A stretch of DNA of 64,000 nucleotides from NCBI GenBank assembly GCA_016712315.1, contig JADJRG010000029.1, forward strand, positions 1,054,001-1,118,000. The letters run 5' to 3'. Numbering within the stretch: the stretch's first letter is position 1; each line of letters opens with the position of its first letter. This DNA is from Nannocystis sp. (GTDB lineage Bacteria > Myxococcota_A > Polyangia > Nannocystales > Nannocystaceae). Shown here piece after piece: positions 1 through 8,441 of this stretch. The position numbers and the translations under genes were made by a program. The notes under the pieces were generated by a model, which was given only the letters and a program-made list of their open reading frames with translations, had not been told where the DNA came from and made no database searches.

Positions 1-567
1 CAGCTCGAGGAGCAGCTGCGCCTGACCATCCACGCGATGCGTGAGACCCAGGAGCACGAGCTGATCAACAACCTCGACTTCGGCCTGCTTCACAACGCCG
101 ACTACAAGCAGCGCATCAACACGCGCACGGGCCCGCCGACGCCGGATGACATGGACGAGCTGCTGTGCCGGCGCCGCAGCACCAGGTGCTTTCTGGCTCA
201 TCCGCGGGCGATCGCGGCGTTTCACAAGGAGTGCACGATGCGGCGCATCGACCCCGAGGTGGTCGAGTTCGAGGGCAGCCGGGTCGCGGCCTGGCGCGGG
301 ACCCCGATCCTCCCGGTCGACAAGATCCCGATCTCCGAGTTCGGCACCACCTCGATCCTGGCGATGCGGGTCGGCGCCGAGAAACAGGGCGTCATCGGCC
401 TGTTCCGCGACAAGCTGCCCGACGAGCGCGAGCCGGGCCTGTCGGTCCGCAAGATGGGCCTCAACGAGAAGGCGGTCGGCTCGTACCTTGTCAGCACATA
501 CTACTCCGCCGCGGTCCTGATCCCCGACGCGCTCGGCGTGCTCGAGAACGTCGAGATCAAGCGCTGA
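1..567 (+). CDS. Family 2 encapsulin shell protein, C-terminal part
   Basis: The open frame runs in from base 1 without a start, so only the last 188 residues of the gene are present. The text resembles the C-terminal half of family 2 (SrpI/EshA-like, HK97-fold) encapsulin shell proteins: a 'LLHNADYKQRI' segment, 'PPTPDDMDELLCRRR', an 'FLAHPRAIAAFHKEC' stretch, 'WRGTPILPVDKIPI' and the closing 'YLVSTYYSAAVLIPDALG' strand. Such proteins self-assemble into icosahedral cytoplasmic compartments around cargo enzymes. Family 2B members are known to sit beside terpene cyclases such as 2-methylisoborneol synthase, which fits the terpene synthase 129 bp downstream. Family 2B shells carry an inserted cyclic-nucleotide-binding domain; that part would lie upstream of the window, so the subfamily cannot be assigned. 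The family call is from remembered sequence features and is fairly firm. Confidence 0.85.
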   Translation, partial: QLEEQLRLTIHAMRETQEHELINNLDFGLLHNADYKQRINTRTGPPTPDDMDELLCRRRSTRCFLAHPRAIAAFHKECTMRRIDPEVVEFEGSRVAAWRGTPILPVDKIPISEFGTTSILAMRVGAEKQGVIGLFRDKLPDEREPGLSVRKMGLNEKAVGSYLVSTYYSAAVLIPDALGVLENVEIKR

Positions 568-696
568 GCGCCCTCCATACGCCTCGCGTCCGCGGGGCTG
601 CTCGCTGGATGGTGAGTCGATTCAGTCACAAACTGTCCAGCCTTGACGCGTGACTCCCCCCACATTCTACGTCCTGTAGATTTGACGAGGCGCCGA
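568..696 (+). promoter_or_regulatory. Intergenic leader with possible promoter and RBS before the terpene synthase
   Basis: The 129-bp gap between the encapsulin stop and the terpene synthase start holds TTGACG at 643-648, with an AT-richer stretch (ATTCTAC, about 664-670) 15-16 bases later. This could be a weak sigma70-type promoter. GAGG at 687-690 lies six bases before ATG 697 and decides that start over an upstream in-frame TTG at 643. No clear terminator hairpin is visible, so read-through from the encapsulin gene is also possible. Confidence 0.3.
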
Positions 697-3600
697 ATGA
701 AATTGCCCGACATGTATATGCCTTACCCGGCTCGATTGAACCCGCACGTGGAGACTGCGCGGGCTCACGCCAAAGCATGGGCAAAGGCCGTAGGGCTGCT
801 GGACAAGCAGCCCTCCACGAGAGGCGTTCGGGCGTGGGACGAAGCCGAGTATGACGCGCTGGACTTCGGGTTGTTCGCCGCGCTGACCTTCCCAGACGCG
901 TCGGCTCTAAAGTTGGACCTGCTGACCGACTGGAATGTCTGGTCCTGGTACACCTTCAACTTCTTCCTCGACGCACTGCGCGAGATGGGGCCTGCGGGCG
1001 CGAAGGACTATGTCCGCCATTTGTCCGCATTCACGCCGATGAAGGGCGTGAGCAGCCCTCCTCCCACTAACCCCGTGGAGGCCGGACTGGCGGATCTGTG
1101 GACTCGTACCGTGGCGACCAGCTCGGCGGAGTGGCGAGCCCGGCTGTACGACGTCTGTCAGCGCAATCTCCAGACAGTTCTATGGTCGGTGTTTAACACG
1201 TGGGTCGTCGATCCGATCGACTATTTCACCGGAGCGATGCGCACGTCGGTGGGGATGGAGCTGGTGTCGTGCTTGCTCGAGGTTGGGCTCGGGATCGAGA
1301 TCCCGACCGAGCTCGCCGCGACCCGCCCCCTGCGAGTGGCCCGAGAAGCGTTTGGCGACGGCGTCGCGCTGCGCAACGACATCTTCATCTTCCACGGCGG
1401 ACACGCCTCCAAGTCCACTCATGCTACCTCCGCGCCCAACGGCGTCTCGGTCATCCAGAGATTCCTGGGCTGTGAGCCGCAGCGTGCCGTTGACGTGGTC
1501 AACGAGCTGGCGACCTCCAGAACTCAGCAGTTCGAGCATACCTCTTTGACCGAGCTGCCCGCGCTGTTCGAGGACGAGGGCCTGGGTCTCAAAGAGCGCG
1601 CCGACCTCTTCCGCTTCGTCAAGGGCCTCCAAGACTGGTCTGCGGGGAGCTACCAATGGTCGACGCGGAGCAGCGGCCCGACCGACGGCGCGAGCGCTCC
1701 CGAGCCCACCAAGAGCCCCGAGCACGACAGAGCACCTCATCTCCACGGCCCGACCGGGCTGGGAACGGCCGCAGCCCGGCTGGGAGTGACTCGTCGACTC
1801 GCCTCGATCGCTATGCCCGGGAGGTCCTCGGAGGAGGAGCGTGAGGCCGCGGCGAAGATCCCGCTGCCCAAGATCTACATGCCGTTCCAGTCCCGGTGCA
1901 ACCCGCAGATGCAGGCAGCACGCGCCGATGCCAAGGCCTGGGCCCGGCAGATGGGCCTGCTGGACACAGGCCTGTCGGGGTGGGACGAGCGCGGGTTCGA
2001 CGCGGCTGACTATCCCGGGCAGAGCGGGTGGTTCTTTCCAGATGCCCCGCGCGCCAAGCTCGAGGTGGCGGCGCGCTGGAGCGTGTGGGGATGGTTCGTC
2101 GGGACGCTGTTTGAAGAGGCGTTCACGCGTCCCCGCGATCTGGCCGGCGCCAGGGCGTTCGTGCTGCGCCTGTCCGAGTTCATGCCGGTCTCGGCCCCTG
2201 AGCTCGGCCCCACGCCCACCACCCCCGTCGAGCGGGCCTTGGCGGACCTGTGGCCCCGTACCGCGGCGGCCATGTCGATCGACTGGCGGCAGCGCTTCGC
2301 CCAGCACTTCTTGGACGTCGCCGAAGCACAGATCTGGAAGATCTCCAACCTCATACAGCACCGGGTGCCCGATCCGATCGACTACATCGAGATGCGTCAG
2401 CACTCGACGGCGGGATGGACGTCCGTCCTGCTGGTGGAGTACGTCCATGGCTTCGAGGTTCCTCCCGACCTCTTCAGGGCGCTGCCGATCAAGGGCATGC
2501 ACGACGCCGTCATCAACTGGCAGACGGTGCTCAATGACCTCTACTCCTACCAAAAGGAGAGGGACGGCGAAGGCGACCTGCACAACGGCGTGTTGATCAT
2601 GCAGCGTTTCCTCGAGTGTGAGCTCCAGGAATCGGTCAGGCTCAACAACGACCTGCTGACGTCGCAGCTGCGCCACTTCGAGCACCTCGCGACCACCAAG
2701 GTGGCGCCCTTGTTCCGAGACCTCGCCGTGAGCGCCGAGGTCGAGGAGGGCGTTCGTGAGTATGTTCTCGGGCTGCGGCACTGCTTCGCGGGCTATCTGC
2801 AGCTCTATCGTCACCTGAGGACGAGTCGCTATGCGCCCGATGCCGGGCTCGAGAGCTCGACCACCAGCAGCCCCTCCGTGATGCGCTCGCTCTTGGGGCC
2901 CACCGGGACGGGCACCGCTGCGGCGCGGATCGGGCTCGCGCCCGACACGCGCGACTCCGCCCCCCCAAAAAAACCGTTCGAGCTGCCGGAGTTCTACGTT
3001 CCCTACGAGGCGCGCTTGAACCCGCACCTAGACGAGGCGCGCGAGCGAGGTAAACAGTGGGCGTATGCAATGGGCATCCTGGGTGCGCCGGCGGGCTCGC
3101 CTGGCGCCGACGTGTGGAGCGAGCGCAAGTTCGTCGCCATGGACTTCCCGCTGCTCACCGCGTACACGCACCCCGACGCCTCGGCTGACGAGCTGGCGCT
3201 CATTACCGAGTGGTACGTCTGGGTATTCTACCTCGACGATCACTTCTTGGAGACCTACAAGCGCTCGCGCGATCTGAGCGGCGCGCTGGTGTATCTCAAC
3301 GGGCTGCTGGCATTCATGCCGATGAACCTGGGTGACGCGGTACCCGAGCCCCGGAACCCGGTGGAGGCCGGCTTGTGGGATCTGTGGCCCCGCACCGTGT
3401 CGACGATGTCCCTCGCGTGGCGGACACGATTCTGGGACAGCAACTACCTCCTCATTCGTAGCTTCTTGTGGGAGTTGACCAACCTCGACCAGAACAGCGT
3501 GCCCAACCCGGTCGACTACATCGGGATGCGCCGCAGGACGGGCGGGGCGCTATGGTCAGCGGACCTGGTCGAGCACGCGCTCGGCGTGGAGGTGCCGGCC

Positions 3601-5325
3601 GCCGTCGTTGCCTCGCGCGCGATGCGCGTGCTCAAGGACACGTTCACCGACGGCGTCCATCTGCTCAACGACATCTTCTCCTACCAGCGGGAGATCGAAG
3701 AAGAAGGTGAGATCAGCAACGGGGTGCTGGTGATGCAGCGGTTCATGGGCAGCACCCCGCAGCAAGCCGCCGACCTGGTGAACGATCTGCACACCTCTCG
3801 GTTGCAGCAATTCGAGAATACCCTGCTGACCGAAGTGCCTCTGCTGCAGGAAGATCACGACCTGGACGCGAAGGCATGGAGCGACATCCTCTCGTATGTG
3901 AAGGGGCTGCAGGACTGGCTGGGCGGAAATCACGCGTGGCACTACCGCTCGCCGCGGTACATGAACGCCGGCGTGACCCAGCCCCAGACGGCCGGCACGC
4001 GTGCTCCTGCCAACCTGGCCGAGCTCGGCACCATGGCGGCGCGGCTGGGCATTCCGGTGCGGCTCCGCTCGCTGGGCGCGCGGGCTAAGACCGTGATGAC
4101 GAGCGCCGGGAGGAAGAACGAGCGACTCCCGCTGCCGAAGCTCTTCATGCCGTATCGCGCGCGGTACAACCCTCATCTGGAGGCCGCGCGCATCGCCACC
4201 AAGGCATGGGCGATCGAGATGGGATACGTGGGATCGGGCTTGTCCGGCTGGGATGAGGCCAGCTTCGACTCCACGGACCTGACTCTGTTCGCCGCGATGA
4301 TCTTTCCCGACGCCCCGCGGGAGAGGTTCGAGACCCTCGCCAAGTGGCAGGTCTGGGGCTTCTACTATGAAGACTACCTGGACGAGAAGTTCAAGAAGAC
4401 GCGTGATCGGGCGGGCGCAAAGGAGTTCCAGGAGCGGATCCTGCCCTTCATGCCGGTTGCCAACCCCGACGTCGTGAAACGCTCCCTGCAGCTCTTCGTC
4501 CGCGCGAGGCCCAACCCGGGCGACGGCGCGAGACAAGGGGCAGTGGCCGACGATCGGCCCAATCATGGCGTCCCGATCCCCACCAACGAGATCGAGCGGG
4601 GCCTGGCCGATCTATGGCCCCGCACCGTGGTGGCGATGTCAGAGGACTGGAGCTATCAGTTTCGCTGGGCCATCGAGTACTTCTTCCCCGGTTTCCTGTG
4701 GGAGATACACAACCTCGACCAGGACCGCGTCCCCGATCCCGTCGACTACATCGAGATGCGCCGCAGGACCGCGGACATCGTGTTCCCAATCGCCCTGATG
4801 CAGTACGGCCTCGGCCGGGAGCTCCATACGCACATGCTCGGCTCGCTGCCGATGCTGAGGCTGATCGACACGTGCATCGACTGGGAGGGCCTGATCAATG
4901 ACATCTTCTCCTACCAGAAGGAGATCGACAGCGAAGGCGAGATCCACAACGCCGTGATCGTGATCCAGCGCTTCCTCGACACCGATCTGCGGCGGGCCGC
5001 CTCCATCGCCAGCGATCTCGCCACGTCCCAGCTGCTCACCTTCGAGGAGACCATCGCCACGGATCTTCCCGCCCTGGCCGTCGAGCTCGAGCTGGACGCG
5101 GCGGCCCGCGAGAACCTCGACCGATGCGTCGAGGGGTTGCGAGACCTCATCGCCGGCTTCTTCTATTTCCATTCGCTCTCGGGCCGCTATGCAGCGACCT
5201 TCGCCCCGCACACGGACCGGGACGAGGAGGCGCCCCCGGCCGCGCAGAGCTCTGCGCTCGCACGACGACTGCGCGGCCCCACGGGGCTGGGAACCTCGGC
5301 CTTTCGCATTGGAGCACGGTCATGA
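697..5325 (+). CDS. Four-domain class I terpene synthase
   Basis: The product of about 1,542 residues contains four consecutive terpene synthase units of the geosmin/germacradienol synthase type, each opening with an 'LPxxYMPYxARxNPH'-like segment (about residues 3, 390, 763 and 1146). Domain 3 keeps both metal-binding motifs: DDHFLE at 847-852 and NDIFSYQRE from 991. Domain 4 has EDYLD at 1225-1229 plus NDIFSYQKE from 1401. Domain 2 keeps NDLYSYQKE (613) but has FEEAF where DDxxD is expected (473). Domain 1 has lost both ('FNFFLD' at 87 and 'NDIFIFHGG' at 227). Units are separated and closed by GPTGLGTAAARLG (351), GPTGTGTAAARIG (734), a degenerate ELGTMAARLG (1109) and GPTGLGTSAFRIG (1527). 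Geosmin synthases normally have two domains. I infer that domain 3 is active, domain 4 probably active, and domains 1-2 possibly structural. The product cannot be predicted. The stop overlaps the next ATG (ATGA). Confidence 0.9.
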   Translation: MKLPDMYMPYPARLNPHVETARAHAKAWAKAVGLLDKQPSTRGVRAWDEAEYDALDFGLFAALTFPDASALKLDLLTDWNVWSWYTFNFFLDALREMGPAGAKDYVRHLSAFTPMKGVSSPPPTNPVEAGLADLWTRTVATSSAEWRARLYDVCQRNLQTVLWSVFNTWVVDPIDYFTGAMRTSVGMELVSCLLEVGLGIEIPTELAATRPLRVAREAFGDGVALRNDIFIFHGGHASKSTHATSAPNGVSVIQRFLGCEPQRAVDVVNELATSRTQQFEHTSLTELPALFEDEGLGLKERADLFRFVKGLQDWSAGSYQWSTRSSGPTDGASAPEPTKSPEHDRAPHLHGPTGLGTAAARLGVTRRLASIAMPGRSSEEEREAAAKIPLPKIYMPFQSRCNPQMQAARADAKAWARQMGLLDTGLSGWDERGFDAADYPGQSGWFFPDAPRAKLEVAARWSVWGWFVGTLFEEAFTRPRDLAGARAFVLRLSEFMPVSAPELGPTPTTPVERALADLWPRTAAAMSIDWRQRFAQHFLDVAEAQIWKISNLIQHRVPDPIDYIEMRQHSTAGWTSVLLVEYVHGFEVPPDLFRALPIKGMHDAVINWQTVLNDLYSYQKERDGEGDLHNGVLIMQRFLECELQESVRLNNDLLTSQLRHFEHLATTKVAPLFRDLAVSAEVEEGVREYVLGLRHCFAGYLQLYRHLRTSRYAPDAGLESSTTSSPSVMRSLLGPTGTGTAAARIGLAPDTRDSAPPKKPFELPEFYVPYEARLNPHLDEARERGKQWAYAMGILGAPAGSPGADVWSERKFVAMDFPLLTAYTHPDASADELALITEWYVWVFYLDDHFLETYKRSRDLSGALVYLNGLLAFMPMNLGDAVPEPRNPVEAGLWDLWPRTVSTMSLAWRTRFWDSNYLLIRSFLWELTNLDQNSVPNPVDYIGMRRRTGGALWSADLVEHALGVEVPAAVVASRAMRVLKDTFTDGVHLLNDIFSYQREIEEEGEISNGVLVMQRFMGSTPQQAADLVNDLHTSRLQQFENTLLTEVPLLQEDHDLDAKAWSDILSYVKGLQDWLGGNHAWHYRSPRYMNAGVTQPQTAGTRAPANLAELGTMAARLGIPVRLRSLGARAKTVMTSAGRKNERLPLPKLFMPYRARYNPHLEAARIATKAWAIEMGYVGSGLSGWDEASFDSTDLTLFAAMIFPDAPRERFETLAKWQVWGFYYEDYLDEKFKKTRDRAGAKEFQERILPFMPVANPDVVKRSLQLFVRARPNPGDGARQGAVADDRPNHGVPIPTNEIERGLADLWPRTVVAMSEDWSYQFRWAIEYFFPGFLWEIHNLDQDRVPDPVDYIEMRRRTADIVFPIALMQYGLGRELHTHMLGSLPMLRLIDTCIDWEGLINDIFSYQKEIDSEGEIHNAVIVIQRFLDTDLRRAASIASDLATSQLLTFEETIATDLPALAVELELDAAARENLDRCVEGLRDLIAGFFYFHSLSGRYAATFAPHTDRDEEAPPAAQSSALARRLRGPTGLGTSAFRIGARS

Positions 5326-6344
5326 ATCTGGCCCACCACACCAGCGAGACGCCAGCGGTCTCATTCGCGCTCTATCCAGATTTCCATCGCGCCTACGTGG
5401 ATCAGCTCCGTCTCGTCTTCGACGACCCCACGTACAACAACGCCCCTCGCGGCTTCAAGAGCCGAGAACGCCTCGCGGCCCAGTTTCGGCTCAGCGATCC
5501 GCGCCAGCGGGTGCCGTTCATCCCCAGTCGCCGCGTGAACATCGTGTTCAACTTCGCGGAGGCGCTGTGGTACCTCACCGGCCGCGACGACCTCGAGTTC
5601 ATCGGGTACTACGCGTCGACGATGCGCCGCTACTCGATGGACAGCCAGCGCCTCACGGGGACCGCCTACGGCAAGAAGCTGTTCGGGGGGCCGCCGCACC
5701 AGTACGACACGCTCATCGAGGTGCTAAAGAGCGACCCCGACAGCAAGCGCGCGGTGGTCCAGATCTTCGACATGAATGAGCTGCGGGTCCCGAACAACAT
5801 CGACGTCTCTTGCACCCTCGGGCTCCAATTCTTGCTCAGAGAGGGGCGGCTGCACTCCATCGCATACATGAGGGCCAACGATGCCTTCCGCGGCATGGTC
5901 AGCGACCTGTTCTCCTTCACCCTGATCCAGGAGTTCTTGGCCTGCGAGCTCGGGGTCGAGCTCGGCACCTACACTCACGTGGCGGGCTCGTTGCACGTCT
6001 ACGAGCCCGACGACGAGCGAACCGCCGCCGTGCTCGCGGACCCAGCCGCGACCGAGCCGCCGCTCCACCGCCTGCCTCCCATGCCGCAGGGAGACAACCG
6101 ACCGGCGGTCGTGGCCCTGATGGAGATCGAGGAGCAGCTGCGCCACAACCGGCTCCGGCTGCCCACCAACGTTGATCGCCTGGACCTCCCCCCGTACTGG
6201 GCGCAGGTCGCCTTGCTGTTCGAGACGTACCGTCGGGTGCGGCAGCACGAGCCGCTCACCACCGACCTGGTCGCTGCCCTCGACCCCGCCTACCGCACGC
6301 TGGTCGCTCATCGGTGGGCCTCGAGGATGGAGGCGCGCCGATGA
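5322..6344 (+). CDS. Thymidylate synthase-like (d)CMP/CMP hydroxymethylase, MilA/BcmA type
   Basis: This 340-residue protein has the thymidylate synthase fold signature: 'NNIDVSCTLGLQF' with the candidate nucleophile Cys164, 'YMRANDAFRG' in place of the usual YQRS-D segment, and 'THVAGSLHVYEPD' in place of HIY. The wording differs from housekeeping ThyA and resembles the branch that hydroxymethylates pyrimidine nucleotides using methylene-tetrahydrofolate (MilA in mildiomycin, BcmA in bacimethrin biosynthesis). Its neighbours decide the case: a MilB-like N-glycosidase, a methyltransferase and a ThiD kinase follow in the same operon. The expected reaction is CMP to 5-hydroxymethyl-CMP (inference). 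The start is the ATG overlapping the terpene synthase stop; the end overlaps the methyltransferase start in the same ATGA fashion. Confidence 0.75.
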   Translation: MNLAHHTSETPAVSFALYPDFHRAYVDQLRLVFDDPTYNNAPRGFKSRERLAAQFRLSDPRQRVPFIPSRRVNIVFNFAEALWYLTGRDDLEFIGYYASTMRRYSMDSQRLTGTAYGKKLFGGPPHQYDTLIEVLKSDPDSKRAVVQIFDMNELRVPNNIDVSCTLGLQFLLREGRLHSIAYMRANDAFRGMVSDLFSFTLIQEFLACELGVELGTYTHVAGSLHVYEPDDERTAAVLADPAATEPPLHRLPPMPQGDNRPAVVALMEIEEQLRHNRLRLPTNVDRLDLPPYWAQVALLFETYRRVRQHEPLTTDLVAALDPAYRTLVAHRWASRMEARR

Positions 6345-7093
6345 GCACGCGATGGGATACACCTGAGGTTGCCGGCGGGTTCGACGCCTATGACGACCTG
6401 ACGGAGCGCACCCTCGGATACCCGGCCGTCTTCAGAGCGTTGCGCCTCGGCGACCCCGACGTGCGCGCGGTGCTCGATTTTGGCTGCGGCCCCGGCAAGG
6501 TCGCCGAGCGGGTCGTCACCGGCTACGGGAAGGAGGTCATAGCGGTCGATGGGTCTGCTCCGATGTTGGAGATCGCCAAGAGCACCCGAGCCGATCCTCG
6601 CATCGACTACCGACTGGTACGAGACGCCAGGCTACCATTCTTGGCCGACGACGCGATAGACATGGCGATGTCATGCTACGTGTTTATCAACATCGGATCG
6701 GTCGACGTCATCTCCAGCATCGTGCAAGAGGTGTATCGAGTGCTGCGCCCTGGCGGCCGGTACGCGATCCTCGACACCAACCCGGACACCACCGGTGTCG
6801 AGTTCACCACCTTCCGCAGCGGAGATCCAGGCCGGCGCTACGAGCGAGGCGAGCAACGCACCGTGTTGCTGCGTCAGCGCACTGGCGGGGACATGACGCT
6901 GCTGGACTTTCACTGGCCCAAAGAGGTCTACCGCCAGGTCCTCACCGACGCGGGCTTCGGATCGATCGAGATGCACGAGCCGATCCTCACCAATCCGCTC
7001 GACCGACCGGGCGCGGTGGACCCTAGCCGAGGGAGATGCTGGGTGAACGAACAGGTGCAACCTCCGTTTCTAATCGTGGTAGGTGAGAAATGA
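6341..7093 (+). CDS. Class I SAM-dependent methyltransferase (possibly BcmC-like)
   Basis: This 250-residue Rossmann-fold methyltransferase has motif I 'VLDFGCGPGKVAERV' at about residues 48-62, an acidic ribose-binding 'VIAVDGSAPMLEIAK', and a post-motif III 'EVYRVLRPGGRYAILDTNP'. It has no membrane segment. It does not look like a geranyl diphosphate 2-methyltransferase, which would be the usual partner of a 2-methylisoborneol synthase. Its place between the TS-like hydroxymethylase and the N-glycosidase suggests that it methylates the hydroxymethylcytosine intermediate to give a 2-methoxy-pyrimidine, as in bacimethrin. That substrate is inferred from context only; methylation of a terpene or another metabolite is possible. 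Both ends are ATGA overlaps. Confidence 0.75.
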   Translation: MSTRWDTPEVAGGFDAYDDLTERTLGYPAVFRALRLGDPDVRAVLDFGCGPGKVAERVVTGYGKEVIAVDGSAPMLEIAKSTRADPRIDYRLVRDARLPFLADDAIDMAMSCYVFINIGSVDVISSIVQEVYRVLRPGGRYAILDTNPDTTGVEFTTFRSGDPGRRYERGEQRTVLLRQRTGGDMTLLDFHWPKEVYRQVLTDAGFGSIEMHEPILTNPLDRPGAVDPSRGRCWVNEQVQPPFLIVVGEK

Positions 7094-7578
7094 CTGCTTC
7101 AAATGGTCGCCGACGAGCTTTCCTTGCGGGCCCCTTCAAAGGGGTCTTGGACCCTGAAACAGGGACGGTGCGCGCGTTCGAGCGGGAGCGCTACGAAGCG
7201 CTGATCAGCCACCTGGAGTCTCGTGGCTACGACGTCCATAATGCGCACAAGCGCGAGTCTTGGGGCGCCAGCATGATGACCCCGGAAGAATGTACCCAGC
7301 TGGACTATGAGCACATTCGGGACAGCGATCTATTCGTCGCGTTTCCCGGAGCGCCGGCGTCACCGGGGACTCACATCGAGATCGGCTGGGCGTCGGCGCT
7401 GGGCAAGCCGATCGTCCTGCTGCTTGAAGAGAGCACCTACGCCTTCTTGATCCGGGGCCTGCACGTCGTCGGCAACGTCACCTACATCGACATGCCCGCG
7501 AGTGAGATCGGCCTCGAGCCGTTCGCTACCGCCCTCGATCAGCTCGAGGCGCGCCAAGCCGGCGAGGGGAGCCCATGA
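7090..7578 (+). CDS. CMP/hydroxymethyl-CMP N-glycosidase, MilB/BcmB type
   Basis: This 162-residue member of the nucleoside 2-deoxyribosyltransferase fold family has 'AFLAGPFKG' at the N-terminus (nucleotide pocket), 'DVHNAHKRESWG', 'CTQLDYEHIRDSDLFVAFP' and the conserved 'SPGTHIEIGWASALGKP', whose Glu (about residue 97) is the expected catalytic nucleophile. These segments match MilB (mildiomycin) and BcmB (bacimethrin) as I recall them. Those enzymes hydrolyse (hydroxymethyl-)CMP to the free base and ribose phosphate. Its position directly downstream of a MilA/BcmA-like enzyme supports the assignment strongly. The protein is soluble and short, as usual for the family. Confidence 0.85.
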   Translation: MTASNGRRRAFLAGPFKGVLDPETGTVRAFERERYEALISHLESRGYDVHNAHKRESWGASMMTPEECTQLDYEHIRDSDLFVAFPGAPASPGTHIEIGWASALGKPIVLLLEESTYAFLIRGLHVVGNVTYIDMPASEIGLEPFATALDQLEARQAGEGSP

Positions 7579-8441
7579 GCCGCGCCGAGCCCCGCGTAGA
7601 GGCGCCGCCGCGCGTACTGACCATCGGTGGCTCTGACTCCGGCGGCGGCGCCGGCGTCCAGGCCGACCTCAAGACCATGCTCGCGCTCGGAGTCCACGGG
7701 ATGAGCGTGATCACCGCCATCACCGCGCAGAACTCGATCGGCGTGCAGGGCTGCTGGGTGCAGCCCGAGGAGGCTATCCGGGCGCAGTTCACCAGCGTCG
7801 TGGGCGACATCGGAGCTCAGGCGATCAAGACCGGCATGCTCGCCAACTCTGCGCTCGTCGCCGCCGTCGCTGAGCTGCTCTCCGGCCTGCCGAGAGACGT
7901 GGACATACCGGTCGTGGTCGACCCGGTGGGGGTATCCAAGCACGGCGACGTGCTGCTCGCCGATGAGGCACTGACCATGGTCAGAGAGCGTCTCCTGCCG
8001 CTGGCCACTCTGGTCACGCCGAACCTGTACGAGGTGTCCAAGCTCACCGGGGTGGAGGTGCGGAGCGATGCCGACCTAAGCGATGCCGCCGCCGCGGTCG
8101 CCAAGCTGGGCCCGCGCTGGGTGCTGATCAAGGGCGGCCACCTGGACGGGGACGCCGTCGATCTGCTGTTCGATGGGCAACGAGAGTACCGCTTCGCTGC
8201 ACCTCGCCTGGACAACCGGCATACCCATGGCACCGGCTGCACGCTCTCGGCCGCCATCGCGGCCTACCTCGCGCGCGGCTACGCCATGCCCGCGGCGGTA
8301 GAGGCTGCCAAGGAATACATCACCGAGGCGATCCGCGGAGGGTTCGCGCTTGGCCGTGGCATCGGCCCAGTCGATCACTACTGGCGCTGGCGGCGCTCCT
8401 CTCCCACGAAGATGAATTACGCGAACCACGAGCAGTCATGA
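7575..8441 (+). CDS. thiD: Hydroxymethylpyrimidine (phosphate) kinase ThiD
   Basis: This is a 288-residue ribokinase-fold enzyme. The N-terminal 'TIGGSDSGGGAGVQADLKT', 'AIKTGMLA', 'VVVDPVGVSKHGD', 'TPNLYEVSKLTG' and the anion-hole 'HGTGCTLSAAIAAYLARG' are all typical ThiD/HMP kinase signatures and appear intact. ThiD phosphorylates 4-amino-5-hydroxymethyl-2-methylpyrimidine twice. In this operon the substrate may be a 2-methoxy analogue (bacimethrin), which would then enter thiamin assembly as an antivitamin precursor; that is inference. No other thiamin gene or thiaminase is visible nearby. The start overlaps the upstream stop and the stop overlaps the geosmin synthase ATG. Confidence 0.88.
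   Translation: MSRAEPRVEAPPRVLTIGGSDSGGGAGVQADLKTMLALGVHGMSVITAITAQNSIGVQGCWVQPEEAIRAQFTSVVGDIGAQAIKTGMLANSALVAAVAELLSGLPRDVDIPVVVDPVGVSKHGDVLLADEALTMVRERLLPLATLVTPNLYEVSKLTGVEVRSDADLSDAAAAVAKLGPRWVLIKGGHLDGDAVDLLFDGQREYRFAAPRLDNRHTHGTGCTLSAAIAAYLARGYAMPAAVEAAKEYITEAIRGGFALGRGIGPVDHYWRWRRSSPTKMNYANHEQS

Noticed and set aside
1180..3027. 615-residue minus-strand frame over the terpene synthase
   Set aside because: Composition is Arg/Gly/His-rich with no domain; it mirrors the GC-rich third positions of the real gene.
5322..6344. Housekeeping thymidylate synthase ThyA
   Set aside because: Motifs depart from ThyA (YMRANDAF, HVAGSLHVYEPD) and the operon partners are antivitamin or nucleoside-type enzymes.
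6341..7093. Geranyl diphosphate 2-methyltransferase of a 2-methylisoborneol system
   Set aside because: Size and motifs fit a generic UbiE-like enzyme, and the neighbouring synthases are geosmin-like, not 2-MIB synthase-like.
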